Shown here piece by piece: positions 17,279-24,082 of a DNA stretch of 55,116 bases. The first letter of the stretch is position 1. The number at the start of each line of letters is the position of its first letter. Both the position numbers and the translations under genes were made by a program. Under the pieces are notes generated by a model. It ran no database searches. It saw only the letters and a program-made list of their open reading frames with translations, and was not told the origin of the DNA. The DNA comes from a virus. Location: positions 1-55,116 of the IMG/VR virus record IMGVR_UViG_3300017714_003588. One strand, 5' to 3'.

Positions 17279-17566
17279 ATGAGTAAAACAGTAAGTAAAA
17301 TAGCTAAACTTTTGGTAGATATCGAAACGATAGCTGAACTAAATGATGTGATTGATTGTGTTAAACAAACACAAAGACATCTTAAAGTTGCTAAAAACAG
17401 AAATGCTAGAGCAACTATGGTTGTAGGTGATAAAGTCAAATTCACTTCCGACTCAAGATTTGCTGATCAATTTGGTACTATTCTTGAAATCAAAAGATCG
17501 AAAGCCATTGTTGATATTGATGGTCAAAGATGGAATTGTCCATTAACAATCATGGAGGTAGTATAA
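17279..17566 (+). CDS. early protein with KOW/SH3-like C-terminal domain
   Basis: 95 residues. The N-terminal 45 are helical. The C-terminal part VGDKVKFTSDSRFADQFGTI then SKAIVDIDGQRW looks like a small SH3/KOW barrel ('x-G-D-x-V-x-F ... G-x-I-x-x-I ... A-x-V-x-x-D-G-x-x-W'). Such domains bind nucleic acid or transcription/translation machinery. Ribosome site aaggag. Function inferred weakly from fold. Confidence 0.6.
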   Translation: MSKTVSKIAKLLVDIETIAELNDVIDCVKQTQRHLKVAKNRNARATMVVGDKVKFTSDSRFADQFGTILEIKRSKAIVDIDGQRWNCPLTIMEVV

Positions 17567-17567
17567 C

Positions 17568-17870
17568 ATGATAAAAGCAGGAATTACAGATATTGGCTTT
17601 GAAAATCAATTGGCATTATTTCACGGTGCTGCTTTAAATGCCCGTGATATATTCATAAAAAGATATAAAAGTCCATACAAGGAGCAATCCATCTTTAAGA
17701 GTATACCAATCAAGTATCTTGATACATTTAAACTGTTATTTGGCAAAGGCTACTTAATCAAATACAGAGGTACTTCAAAGCTTGATATTGGATATATTAG
17801 GCCACAAGAGCACTGTCATAAAGAATATGCAGATACTTTTGCAGTGTACCGAAAAAAAGGACGCTCTTAG
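17568..17870 (+). CDS. early hypothetical protein
   Basis: 100 residues, basic and aromatic (KRYKSPYKEQS, LLFGKGYLIKYRGTSK). It starts one base after the previous stop. No domain recognised. Member of the 16997-18325 early cluster. Confidence 0.6.
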   Translation: MIKAGITDIGFENQLALFHGAALNARDIFIKRYKSPYKEQSIFKSIPIKYLDTFKLLFGKGYLIKYRGTSKLDIGYIRPQEHCHKEYADTFAVYRKKGRS

Positions 17871-17878
17871 AGTATAAT
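17871..17878 (+). promoter_or_regulatory. AGTATAAT promoter-like motif
   Basis: The 8-mer lies directly after the preceding stop and exactly 22 bases before the next ATG, with caaggagat in between, matching the arrangement at 3471 and 11117. Confidence 0.5.
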
Positions 17879-17899
17879 AATAATAGCAAGGAGATAAAC

Positions 17900-18325
17900 A
17901 TGGCAAAATTAGTAATACAAACACAATATATGGAAAACTACGATGTAGACCAATTGACTAAAGAAGGTCATTGGAAATACAAAGGTGGTCATGACTTTAT
18001 TATTGATGATGTCGATGTTAATAATATTCAATCAGTGGTAGCAGAAGTTATACCATTGATTGAATATGATAATGCAATGTCTAGAGAATATGTGCTAGAA
18101 TGGTCAGTAGAAACTGATAATTGGGTACCATCTTATGAGAAATCACAAAAAGAATTCTCTGAATCTAGCATTTACTATGAGCCAAGACTCTTTAAGAATG
18201 AAGATGGTCATTGGATTAAGATTAGAAGATTTGATGGTGACCGTGGTGGATATGTTTACCATGATAACCTGAATACAGGTAAAGTAATTTATAAAAACGA
18301 GTACAGGAAAGAGAAGGTTGCATGA
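17900..18325 (+). CDS. hypothetical protein
   Basis: 141 residues, acidic and aromatic, beginning MAKLVIQTQYMENYDVD, with WKYKGGHDFIIDDVD and a C-terminal RRFDGDRGGYVYHDN segment. No known family; the composition suggests a compact beta-rich domain. Strong ribosome site. It overlaps the next small ORF by four bases (ATGA). Confidence 0.65.
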   Translation: MAKLVIQTQYMENYDVDQLTKEGHWKYKGGHDFIIDDVDVNNIQSVVAEVIPLIEYDNAMSREYVLEWSVETDNWVPSYEKSQKEFSESSIYYEPRLFKNEDGHWIKIRRFDGDRGGYVYHDNLNTGKVIYKNEYRKEKVA

Positions 18326-18417
18326 GTAATAAAGAAAGATTGATTTGGTTTTTGATTGGTTTTACACCGTTCATTGGAATTTTAATCGCATTAGCAGAAG
18401 GTTGGATAGTAATATGA
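18322..18417 (+). CDS. 31-residue membrane microprotein
   Basis: Encodes MSNKERLIWFLIGFTPFIG then a second hydrophobic stretch ILIALAEGWIVI: one membrane span with a basic N-terminus. The start overlaps the preceding stop (ATGA) and its stop overlaps the HAD start (ATGA), so it is tightly coupled. One of several tiny single-span proteins in the window. Confidence 0.55.
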   Translation: MSNKERLIWFLIGFTPFIGILIALAEGWIVI

Positions 18418-18866
18418 GTAAATATGTAGTTTTTGATGTTGATGGTACACTTATGAACATCAATGAAAGACGTAGATTTGTAGAACAGAGACCAAAAGAC
18501 TGGGATTCATTCAATGACCCTGAAAAGGTATCTATGGACAAACCTGTAAAAGAAGTCTTTACTCTGGCTGCTTTACTAGAATATGCTGGATATAAGATTG
18601 TAGTTTCTAGTGGTAGAAAGAAAAAGCTTAGAGATAAGACTTTACAGCAACTTAAAGATTCTGGGTTAGTACCATACAGGTCATACTTTAGGAGTGACAC
18701 TGATTTTAGACCAGATGTGGAGCTAAAACGTGATCATTTACAGGATATGATTCTACATTTTGATGGTGACTTCCCAGAAATGGCATTTGATGACCGTGAC
18801 TCAGTAGTAGACATGTGGAGAGAAAATGCCATTAAGACCTTTCAACCCGAAAGAGGAAATTTTTAA
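18414..18866 (+). CDS. HAD-superfamily phosphatase (PseT 3'-phosphatase-like)
   Basis: About 150 residues from the ATG at 18414. Motif I is FDVDGTLMN (nucleophile Asp followed by Asp at +2); VVSSGRKKK is motif II; MAFDDRDSVVDMW corresponds to the acidic motif III/IV. The spacing and RPKDWDSFND segment resemble the phosphatase domain of T4 polynucleotide kinase, without the kinase domain. Likely removes phosphate from nucleic-acid 3' ends or nucleotides. The in-frame ATG upstream (18345) is rejected because it would run through the membrane microprotein. Confidence 0.78.
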   Translation: MSKYVVFDVDGTLMNINERRRFVEQRPKDWDSFNDPEKVSMDKPVKEVFTLAALLEYAGYKIVVSSGRKKKLRDKTLQQLKDSGLVPYRSYFRSDTDFRPDVELKRDHLQDMILHFDGDFPEMAFDDRDSVVDMWRENAIKTFQPERGNF

Positions 18867-18875
18867 CAACACAAT

Positions 18876-18883
18876 AGTATAAT
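18876..18883 (+). promoter_or_regulatory. AGTATAAT promoter-like motif
   Basis: The 8-mer is 20 bases before the ATG at 18903, with agcgaggt between. No -35 consensus. Confidence 0.45.
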
Positions 18884-18902
18884 AATAAAGCGAGGTAAAT
18901 AT

Positions 18903-19067
18903 ATGATTGATGTACTAGAAGAAATAGCATTACTATACAAGATAAGAAATGCTGCAGAAGAAAAAGACTATGCGAAAGTCTTAGAGTTATGTGACGATAA
19001 GATACATGATAATACACAAGCTGTCAAAAAGTTTGAAGATTCTTATGCAGAAGCAAAAAACCAATAA
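18903..19067 (+). CDS. 54-residue helical protein
   Basis: Starts at ATG after gcgaggtaaat. Sequence MIDVLEEIALLYKIRN onward is charged, amphipathic helix throughout. It overlaps the following nuclease-like gene. Unrecognised. Confidence 0.55.
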   Translation: MIDVLEEIALLYKIRNAAEEKDYAKVLELCDDKIHDNTQAVKKFEDSYAEAKNQ

Positions 19068-19488
19068 AGAATTAATGGGTCAGTTAGGCGAAGAATGCCT
19101 GGCTGCTCGTTATGACCTCGTCCTGTCGGATGACAAATATGATATGGAAAAAGATGCGAAAGATGCTGATGGACTTAATGTCGAAATTAAGACTCAGAAT
19201 CGTCATCCGGCAGGTTTCTTTACAGTCAATATGAAACACACTAATCAGGTCAGTAAATGCATGGATGTCGATCGGTTGATGTTCTTAGAATATGACAACA
19301 GTGACACTCTTAAAGTGTGGGAATGTCCAAAGACCGATGATGCACGTAGACCTAAGATGATCCGTACAAGAGATGGTAGAGCTATGGCTGGTTGGTATAT
19401 TGATAAGATGGAACTGAAAGAAGAGTTTGAAGATGTACAACTTGTACATATGCTTAAAGAACTTTCACAAAGCAAGGTGATATCTTGA
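19045..19488 (+). CDS. PD-(D/E)XK-like nuclease family protein
   Basis: Short restriction-endonuclease-fold candidate. The helix GQLGEECLAARYDL precedes a loop with DAKDADGLNVEIKTQNR, matching the 'D-x(n)-E-x-K' catalytic pattern of the superfamily. The start is uncertain: ATG 19045 or ATG 19075 (which begins right at MGQLGEE), neither with a strong ribosome site. At about 137-147 residues it is a minimal domain. It could degrade host DNA, process phage DNA or be a repair nuclease. Confidence 0.55.
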   Translation: MQKQKTNKELMGQLGEECLAARYDLVLSDDKYDMEKDAKDADGLNVEIKTQNRHPAGFFTVNMKHTNQVSKCMDVDRLMFLEYDNSDTLKVWECPKTDDARRPKMIRTRDGRAMAGWYIDKMELKEEFEDVQLVHMLKELSQSKVIS

Positions 19489-19808
19489 CATATAAGCCCT
19501 TAGATGACAGATTAACAATTGGCAAGTCAGTAATACATGGCTTGGGTCTTATGGCTGTGGCAGATATCGAAGCAAATATATGTTTAGGCGTGACACATGT
19601 ATTGTTGGATAGTAAATTAATACGAACGCCATTAGGAGGTTTTGTCAATCATGAGCCTGAAAATTCTAACTGTATCTTAAAAATAGGAACATTAGAACAG
19701 ACTGATGAAGTCATCGATATTTATGAATGTAAGTATCTATGGACAAAATGTAAGATAAACGCAGGAGAAGAACTGACATTAACCTATCAGATGTATGACC
19801 CCACTTGA
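19485..19808 (+). CDS. SET-domain protein (putative lysine methyltransferase)
   Basis: TTG start with agcaaggtg five to thirteen bases upstream. The 107 residues fit a minimal SET domain: SVIHGLGLMAVADIEANICL (the GxGxxA N-terminal strand), GGFVNHEPENSNC (the 'N-H-x-x-x-x-N-C' SAM/pseudoknot motif) and INAGEELTLTYQMY (the 'G-E-E-L-x-x-x-Y' C-terminal motif). No pre-/post-SET zinc clusters. It would transfer methyl from SAM to a lysine of a host or phage protein. It sits in the early region just before the sigma factor. Catalysis is inferred from motifs. Confidence 0.75.
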   Translation: MTYKPLDDRLTIGKSVIHGLGLMAVADIEANICLGVTHVLLDSKLIRTPLGGFVNHEPENSNCILKIGTLEQTDEVIDIYECKYLWTKCKINAGEELTLTYQMYDPT

Positions 19809-19869
19809 GTTATTATTGATACTTTATCTCGGTACAATCCTGATTTTCATGAATGGACCACCAGCATGA
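19795..19869 (+). CDS. 24-residue membrane microprotein (tentative)
   Basis: ATG within the end of the SET gene, encoding MTPLELLLILYLGTILIFMN then GPPA. Almost entirely a membrane span. Stop overlaps the next ATG (ATGA). Tentative because of length, but it matches the coupled-microprotein pattern seen elsewhere here. Confidence 0.4.
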   Translation: MTPLELLLILYLGTILIFMNGPPA

Positions 19870-20171
19870 GTGAAAAAACACATGGCGCGAGCCGTGTTTT
19901 CGAGGAGGCGGCACCGATGAGTGATAGTGATTTAGCGAAAGCGGTATATAACATGAGTAAAGGATATGGTACGATATTCGGAGTACCAAACAAGTATTCA
20001 GTAAACGATTCAGAAAAGTGGATAAAGCATAAACTACCAAATGAGGAGACATACACATATAACAATATCAGTGTAATGAAAGGTCTACTCGTAGTAGTTG
20101 GAACTGTACTCATAATGGGATTCATTGCGGTCTGTATGATAATCGCTGATGTCCTAGCGCTTTTCTCGTAA
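19866..20171 (+). CDS. early protein with C-terminal membrane anchor
   Basis: 101 residues if started at the ATGA-coupled ATG 19866; 84 residues if started at ATG 19917, which has the stronger ribosome site (gaggaggcg). The C-terminal segment GLLVVVGTVLIMGFIAVCMI is a clear membrane span; the N-terminal domain is hydrophilic. A tail-anchored host-membrane protein is likely. Base composition is richer in G/C here than in surrounding genes. Confidence 0.55.
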   Translation: MSEKTHGASRVFEEAAPMSDSDLAKAVYNMSKGYGTIFGVPNKYSVNDSEKWIKHKLPNEETYTYNNISVMKGLLVVVGTVLIMGFIAVCMIIADVLALFS

Positions 20172-20310
20172 AATCCTTGCGATTAAATCAATGAAAAAAA
20201 CAATGCAGCTGCGACCTCTATACGATCAGAACATCTCAGAGAATTGCAACTTAAGTGTGCGAGCTCGAGTTCTGAGCACTTTCGTGCCTATCTTTCTGTT
20301 ATATGCAGTA
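20172..20310 (+). other. Non-coding leader/intergenic region with pairing potential
   Basis: No convincing gene. The stretch is GC-richer than its surroundings and contains complementary hexamers (CTCAGA near 20236 with TCTGAG near 20270; CAGAAC with GTTCTG), plus palindromes gcagctgc and cgagctcg. It may be a structured untranslated RNA or an end of the upstream transcript. The inverted repeat TATATGCA/TGCATATA at 20300-20326 borders the promoter. Confidence 0.35.
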
Positions 20311-20412
20311 AACTTTTTTGCATATAGTTGTGTTATCAATGGTTTAAACTATAGTAAACATGGAAATAATTTGAAAAAAAACCTTTACAATGGGGTAGAA
20401 CTGTGATAGAAT
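20311..20412 (+). promoter_or_regulatory. Tandem early promoter, second copy
   Basis: The distal element is TTGTGT (20328), 16-base spacer, TATAGT (20350). The proximal one is TTTACA (20384), 17-base spacer, TAGAAT (20407). The block aacttttttgcata through tatcaatggtttaaac is nearly identical to 16861-16903. It drives the genes from 20446 through the sigma factor. Confidence 0.85.
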
Positions 20413-20445
20413 GTACCTATAATTAATTAAAACAGGAGAAATAAT

Positions 20446-20634
20446 ATGAGTAAAATGGGAAACCTTTATTTAGAACTAAGCGAAAGAGCACAAGACTTTA
20501 TATCTGATTATGCGGATAAAAAGTACTTTACATTAATGGATGCTAAGGATGCCTTCCTAGATATGTATGGCGAAGATGCTGCCGGTATCTTTAACCAAGA
20601 AGCTGAGACTGCATCTGAAATAGGTATCATATAA
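20446..20634 (+). CDS. early small acidic protein
   Basis: 62 residues, MSKMGNLYLELSERAQDFIS start, acidic and helical, preceded by acaggagaaat. First gene of the second plus-strand early transcript. Its stop overlaps the next ATG (TAATG). No family recognised. Confidence 0.6.
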   Translation: MSKMGNLYLELSERAQDFISDYADKKYFTLMDAKDAFLDMYGEDAAGIFNQEAETASEIGII

Positions 20635-20747
20635 TGTTAGAAGCAATCTTATACTGGGTTCTATTTCCCCTTATGGGTTTCACAATCTATTGTGCTTGTG
20701 TTGCCCTTTACCTACACACTAAAGACATTTTTGGAGACAATATATAA
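20634..20747 (+). CDS. 37-residue membrane microprotein
   Basis: Encodes MLEAILYWVLFPLMGFTIYC then ACVALYLHTKDIFGDNI: a single hydrophobic span with a short charged tail. It is joined to both neighbours by one-base TAATG overlaps, so it is almost certainly translated in the operon with the sigma factor. Confidence 0.6.
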   Translation: MLEAILYWVLFPLMGFTIYCACVALYLHTKDIFGDNI

Positions 20748-21265
20748 TGGCAAAATCAGGATATAAGCAGCCTAACACTCTAGACGAGGCCGTTAAGGTT
20801 ATGACACCGGTTGTGCGTAAGTTCGCACGTAAATATACACGTAATCATTATCACATATACGAAGACCTTATGCAGGACGGCTATATGGGTATCTGTGAAG
20901 CATGGGAAAAGTTCGATCATAGCAAGGGCGCATCCTTTACGACATATGCTTGGTTCTATATACGTAAGAAGATACAGAATACAGTTGACCCTTTCTGGAA
21001 ATGGGATAATACCACAGTACCAGAAGAGTGGGCTCCAGATAATGGCTACGAACACAGTATGGACGCCTTTCATGCTCTTCAAGAGTTTAGTAAATTAAAC
21101 GAATATGAGCAGAGCCTAGTCCGTATGCGTACAGAAGGGTATACATTTGACGAAATCGCTAAAGATATCAATAGTAAACCAGGCGCAAAGCGTAAGTCCC
21201 TTAATAATATCAGGGATGAAATCATGGACATCAATGAGAGATTGGTGTCTGAGATAGGCGAGTAA
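20747..21265 (+). CDS. Sigma-70-family factor (gp55-like late sigma candidate)
   Basis: 172 residues with sigma region 2: YEDLMQDGYMGICEAWEKFD followed by KGASFTTYAWFYIRKKI, which bind the core polymerase and the -10 element. A region-4-like helix-turn-helix, TEGYTFDEIAKDINSKPG, is near the C-terminus. T4 gp55 has a degenerate region 2 and no region 4, so this is closer to ordinary sigma factors. By context it should recognise the TATAAATA-type late promoters. It lacks an evident clamp-binding C-terminus (ends LVSEIGE). The gp33-like coactivator is at 49.9 kb. Confidence 0.8.
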   Translation: MAKSGYKQPNTLDEAVKVMTPVVRKFARKYTRNHYHIYEDLMQDGYMGICEAWEKFDHSKGASFTTYAWFYIRKKIQNTVDPFWKWDNTTVPEEWAPDNGYEHSMDAFHALQEFSKLNEYEQSLVRMRTEGYTFDEIAKDINSKPGAKRKSLNNIRDEIMDINERLVSEIGE

Positions 21266-21375
21266 GGGACAGAGACGACCGTCAGCAACGATACTCAGTG
21301 AGCTAGGTATAATCTGCAATCACGCAGAGACTTTGATCTCATTTGCGTAGTGCCTAGCAGTTCTCTGTGACTAGA
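21266..21375 (+). ncRNA. Structured RNA candidate
   Basis: Just after the sigma stop. An outer stem ACAGAGA (21269-21275) pairs with TCTCTGT (21362-21368). An inner stem GCTAGGTAT (21302-21310) pairs with GTGCCTAGC (21350-21358), including G-U pairs. A terminal hairpin ACGCA-GAGA pairs with TCTC-att-TGCGT (21322-21348). The nested order and higher GC than the surroundings suggest a folded RNA, possibly a small regulatory RNA or transcript-end structure. It is not a tRNA: no T-loop or anticodon arm fits. Confidence 0.5.
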
Positions 21376-21396
21376 CCTTTCACGGTACGATAGCCT

Positions 21397-21422
21397 TAAA
21401 ATTTTTCCGGAAGAAATTTTTA
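21397..21422. terminator. Palindromic (bidirectional) terminator candidate
   Basis: Near-perfect inverted repeat AAATTTTTCCGG/AAGAAATTT with flanking A and T runs, lying between convergent early transcripts (plus strand ending at the sigma/RNA region; minus strand ending with the gene at 21420). It could terminate both. Confidence 0.5.
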
Positions 21423-21563
21423 TTTGATAAAGTTGTTTACTACTCTGTGTATTCGTGATGCTTTCATTAAGTTATCAAGCTTATCGCCGAGTAGTATATA
21501 GAACCCATAGATACCGAATGGTAGACTGAGGAGTATCATTGTATTGATTATTATATTAGCCAT
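21420..21563 (-). CDS. 47-residue membrane protein
   Basis: Encodes MANIIINTMILLSLPFGIYG then FYILLGDKLDN and a basic tail HRVVNNFIK. One membrane span. Last gene of the long minus-strand early transcript, ending inside the palindromic terminator. Ribosome site weak (a motif aagt before ATG), so expression may be low. Confidence 0.5.
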   Translation of the reverse strand: MANIIINTMILLSLPFGIYGFYILLGDKLDNLMKASRIHRVVNNFIK

Positions 21564-21604
21564 ACTTAATTTATACTGTTTGTGACAGATTTGTTTCATC
21601 TGTG

Positions 21605-21817
21605 TTACGGTTTTGTAAACTCTTTCCTCTTTCTAAAGAATCTTCTCCATAATGCTGAACGTGTTAATGATACTAAGAGGAATATCAGTGCAATTTGGAA
21701 GTTTTCGAATATCGATACACTGATATTATAGTATGGAAAGATTGTCAATTGGATTACTATCGCTAATATAAATCCGCTGCCAATATCAATAAGGCTTTCA
21801 ATTATATCTCGATTCAT
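21605..21817 (-). CDS. small two-span membrane protein (DUF7220-like)
   Basis: 70 residues with two hydrophobic segments (GFILAIVIQLTIFPYY and NFQIALIFLLVSLTRSALW) and a basic C-terminus RRFFRKRKEF. The plan 'span, short Pro loop, span with VSLxRSxxxRRxF' is widespread in phages of many hosts (DUF7220 as I remember). Start overlaps the preceding gene's stop by one base. Function unknown. Confidence 0.6.
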   Translation of the reverse strand: MNRDIIESLIDIGSGFILAIVIQLTIFPYYNISVSIFENFQIALIFLLVSLTRSALWRRFFRKRKEFTKP

Positions 21818-23055
21818 TATATGATTGGTGGTGGTGGTAATACCGATTTTTGTGTATCATTATCTTCAAACGGTATAATCGGCTGTGCTCCTGGGATATT
21901 CGGTGGAGGCGGAGCTGTTAAGAATATGTCCTTCGGTTTCGAAGCCTCCTCGGGAACTATTGCGCGGGGCAAACCGTTTAAGGCATTTTCACTACCAGTA
22001 TAGGCCATACGTAATCTCATACGGTCTTCAAGTTCCTTATTAAAGAACATCTGCTGCTCTTGATCGGTGGGATAGACATAGGCACCTCCTGGTGTTTTCA
22101 TTCCCATCCATGGTACTTGTATCTTAAATTGTCCAGCCTGTGTACTAATATCACACTCTAAAAGTATGTCCTTACCTTTATCTCCATGCTTTTGCTGTTC
22201 ACGTTTGGCTTGTATTCTGAGTTTCAATACATCTTCGGCATGCATAAGGTCAGGATAGATAACATTTTCTTGTCCAGCCATTTGTCTTTCCACTGCAGCT
22301 TTAATATCATCAGGGTTATCACTATAAGCAATGGCCTTATCCTCATCGGTAATCACCTTTATGTCAATAAGTTCGGCATCATTATCAATATGGTCCATAA
22401 GATTATCCCAAGTAATTTGATGAAAGTTATCAAAGCCAATCATTCTTGGTGGACTCTTACCTTCAAAAGGTTCCACATGATAGAACTCAGTATCAGGAAA
22501 TTGTTTAATAATCCATTGATATCGTCTTTGCCAGTTTCTAAATGTTGGTGCTCCATTTAACATACCATCTTTTACTTTAGCATAATGCTTCTCACCCTCA
22601 TATAGATTATTCATAATACCATTATCATCTGGATTATTGACATCAAAGGTACTACCCTTTCCAAAGAAATCATTACCAATCAGAAATATCTTCTTATGTT
22701 GATGGACTTTAGCCGCAATATAACAGGCTGATGGACCAGCTGCAAACTTCTCTGGTGTGGGTATCTTCTTTGCACCAGACCCAGGTTTAGGAAACCAAGT
22801 ATAGAACCAATTGTTTCTTGGCCAGCCTGGTGTTGTCTTTAATATTGTTCTTGTCATAGGTTCATCAGATGCCACTAAGACATGTGGTGCAAATTCTTTT
22901 TTATAGAACCAATTGCAAGCATATAAGATACCATAGTCTTTAAGCTTCTTCATATCTTTACCCTGACGTGTCACACCATTACCTATGACCCAGGCATACT
23001 GTCCAAGTGGTAATGTCTTCTTACCAGTTCCTTTCATTTTACCGAGCTTCTTCAT
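21817..23055 (-). CDS. MptE-like/DUF115-type Rossmann protein (putative sugar-transfer enzyme)
   Basis: 412 residues. The N-terminal half reads YAWVIGNGVTRQGKDMKKL, then GILYACNWFY and PHVLVASDEP, the pattern of DUF115/MptE-like and some sialyltransferase-like proteins ('IGNG-S ... Y-G-x-x-Y-x-C-N ... D'). FLIGNDFFG and a second half with mixed charge follow. The last 45 residues are Pro-rich and end in LPPPPII, possibly a flexible tether. It neighbours a glycosyltransferase and a nucleotide-sugar dehydrogenase, suggesting glycan or base-sugar assembly. Start overlaps the next upstream gene by 17 bases. Confidence 0.5.
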   Translation of the reverse strand: MKKLGKMKGTGKKTLPLGQYAWVIGNGVTRQGKDMKKLKDYGILYACNWFYKKEFAPHVLVASDEPMTRTILKTTPGWPRNNWFYTWFPKPGSGAKKIPTPEKFAAGPSACYIAAKVHQHKKIFLIGNDFFGKGSTFDVNNPDDNGIMNNLYEGEKHYAKVKDGMLNGAPTFRNWQRRYQWIIKQFPDTEFYHVEPFEGKSPPRMIGFDNFHQITWDNLMDHIDNDAELIDIKVITDEDKAIAYSDNPDDIKAAVERQMAGQENVIYPDLMHAEDVLKLRIQAKREQQKHGDKGKDILLECDISTQAGQFKIQVPWMGMKTPGGAYVYPTDQEQQMFFNKELEDRMRLRMAYTGSENALNGLPRAIVPEEASKPKDIFLTAPPPPNIPGAQPIIPFEDNDTQKSVLPPPPII

Positions 23056-24082
23056 TCATCCACCTATCTATTGAAGCATTCCAATGCAAGGAATACTCTT
23101 GGTTATGTTTTCTATCTTTATACGTATTACTCCACATATCTTCATAGTCATCATCTGACATATTATAGATACGTTCAACTTCATCTAAAAACTTTTGTAA
23201 ACGAAGTTTATTATTCTCTATTAAATCATACTCATAATTGATATATTTTTCAAATAATTTCCATCCTCTTGTTCTTAAATTTGCAGCATGGCCTTGTTGT
23301 CCCCACACTAAGAATAGATTACCAGACCTTAAAGCTCTAAATGTCTTTTCACTAGCAAAGGTGACTAATCCACCACGTTCAACTGTAGTTTCTGATATCA
23401 CCTCAAAGGTATGTTCACATCTTCCTTCCCAAGAGTTTTTTAATGCTCCATTCTCACCAGGTTCAATATCAACACCTTCATTTGTAATCCTTTGTTTGTA
23501 CTTACCCCACTGTGGTATGAGTTCTTTCAGTGGTTTAAAAGCACCAGGCCTTTCAGGTTCTTCATTATGATGTGGCATACGTATTTCCATCTCTAAGTTT
23601 CTCTCTAAGAGTCCTTGTATCATAGCAACTCTCCAAGGATGTGGTCTACGATTCCAAGTAAACATTCTTTGTTTTTGATTTGATACCAATGCAGCTCCAA
23701 CTCTATGATGCACTGGTTTATATGGGTCATGTTCTAATGTACAATCTACAGACTTTTTCCAATATGGAGCATATATCCAATTGTTCATAGTGAGTGGACC
23801 AGCATGTGAATGCCACCAAGTACATTTATCAAATGGATATTCATCTTTTAATGGAAACCACTGTTGAAACCAAGGTTCCAAACCAATATTGAATATCTTA
23901 TATCCGTCTTTATCATAGTGTTCTTCCCAAAAGTCTTTAGCAACTTTTAAATTATCTTTATGCATACCACCCATATATTCAAAACAATATACAGCTTTCT
24001 TCTCTCTTAGAGTCTCTAGTAGAGGCTGCCATATCGAACTTGATGGTTGTTGATAATTGTTAGATATTTTTAATGGAAACAT
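23039..24082 (-). CDS. glycosyltransferase (fucosyltransferase-like C-terminus)
   Basis: 347 residues. The C-terminal part TFASEKTFRALRSGNLFLVW, then GQQGHAANLRTRGWKLF, fits the GT10-like/phage glycosyltransferase signature 'S-E-K-x-F-x-x-x-x-x-G-x-x-P/F' that binds nucleotide sugar. FTWNRRPHPWRVAM in the middle is also typical. Probably a sugar transferase acting with the adjacent UDP-sugar dehydrogenase. Target (phage DNA, virion or host glycan) unknown. It overlaps both neighbours by 13-17 bases. Confidence 0.65.
   Translation of the reverse strand: MFPLKISNNYQQPSSSIWQPLLETLREKKAVYCFEYMGGMHKDNLKVAKDFWEEHYDKDGYKIFNIGLEPWFQQWFPLKDEYPFDKCTWWHSHAGPLTMNNWIYAPYWKKSVDCTLEHDPYKPVHHRVGAALVSNQKQRMFTWNRRPHPWRVAMIQGLLERNLEMEIRMPHHNEEPERPGAFKPLKELIPQWGKYKQRITNEGVDIEPGENGALKNSWEGRCEHTFEVISETTVERGGLVTFASEKTFRALRSGNLFLVWGQQGHAANLRTRGWKLFEKYINYEYDLIENNKLRLQKFLDEVERIYNMSDDDYEDMWSNTYKDRKHNQEYSLHWNASIDRWMNEEAR

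Noticed and set aside
16972-17445. Minus-strand frame of 157 codons opposite the first early genes
   Set aside because: Hydrophobic shadow of two plus-strand early genes that have promoters and ribosome sites; no ribosome site of its own.
20191-20406. Plus-strand frame of 71 codons
   Set aside because: It runs straight through the second tandem early promoter and its conserved upstream block; the sequence is constrained as a promoter, and there is no ribosome site.
21301-21360. Possible tRNA in the structured region
   Set aside because: No T-arm GTTC-type loop, no recognisable anticodon arm or CCA; helices are nested differently from a cloverleaf.
21579-21597. Hairpin ACAGAT/ATCTGT between the two small minus-strand membrane genes
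   Set aside because: Six-base stem without a U-tract on the transcribed strand; too weak to call a terminator.
22186-22560. Plus-strand frames inside the MptE-like gene
   Set aside because: Antisense to a well-conserved Rossmann protein; no promoter or ribosome site.
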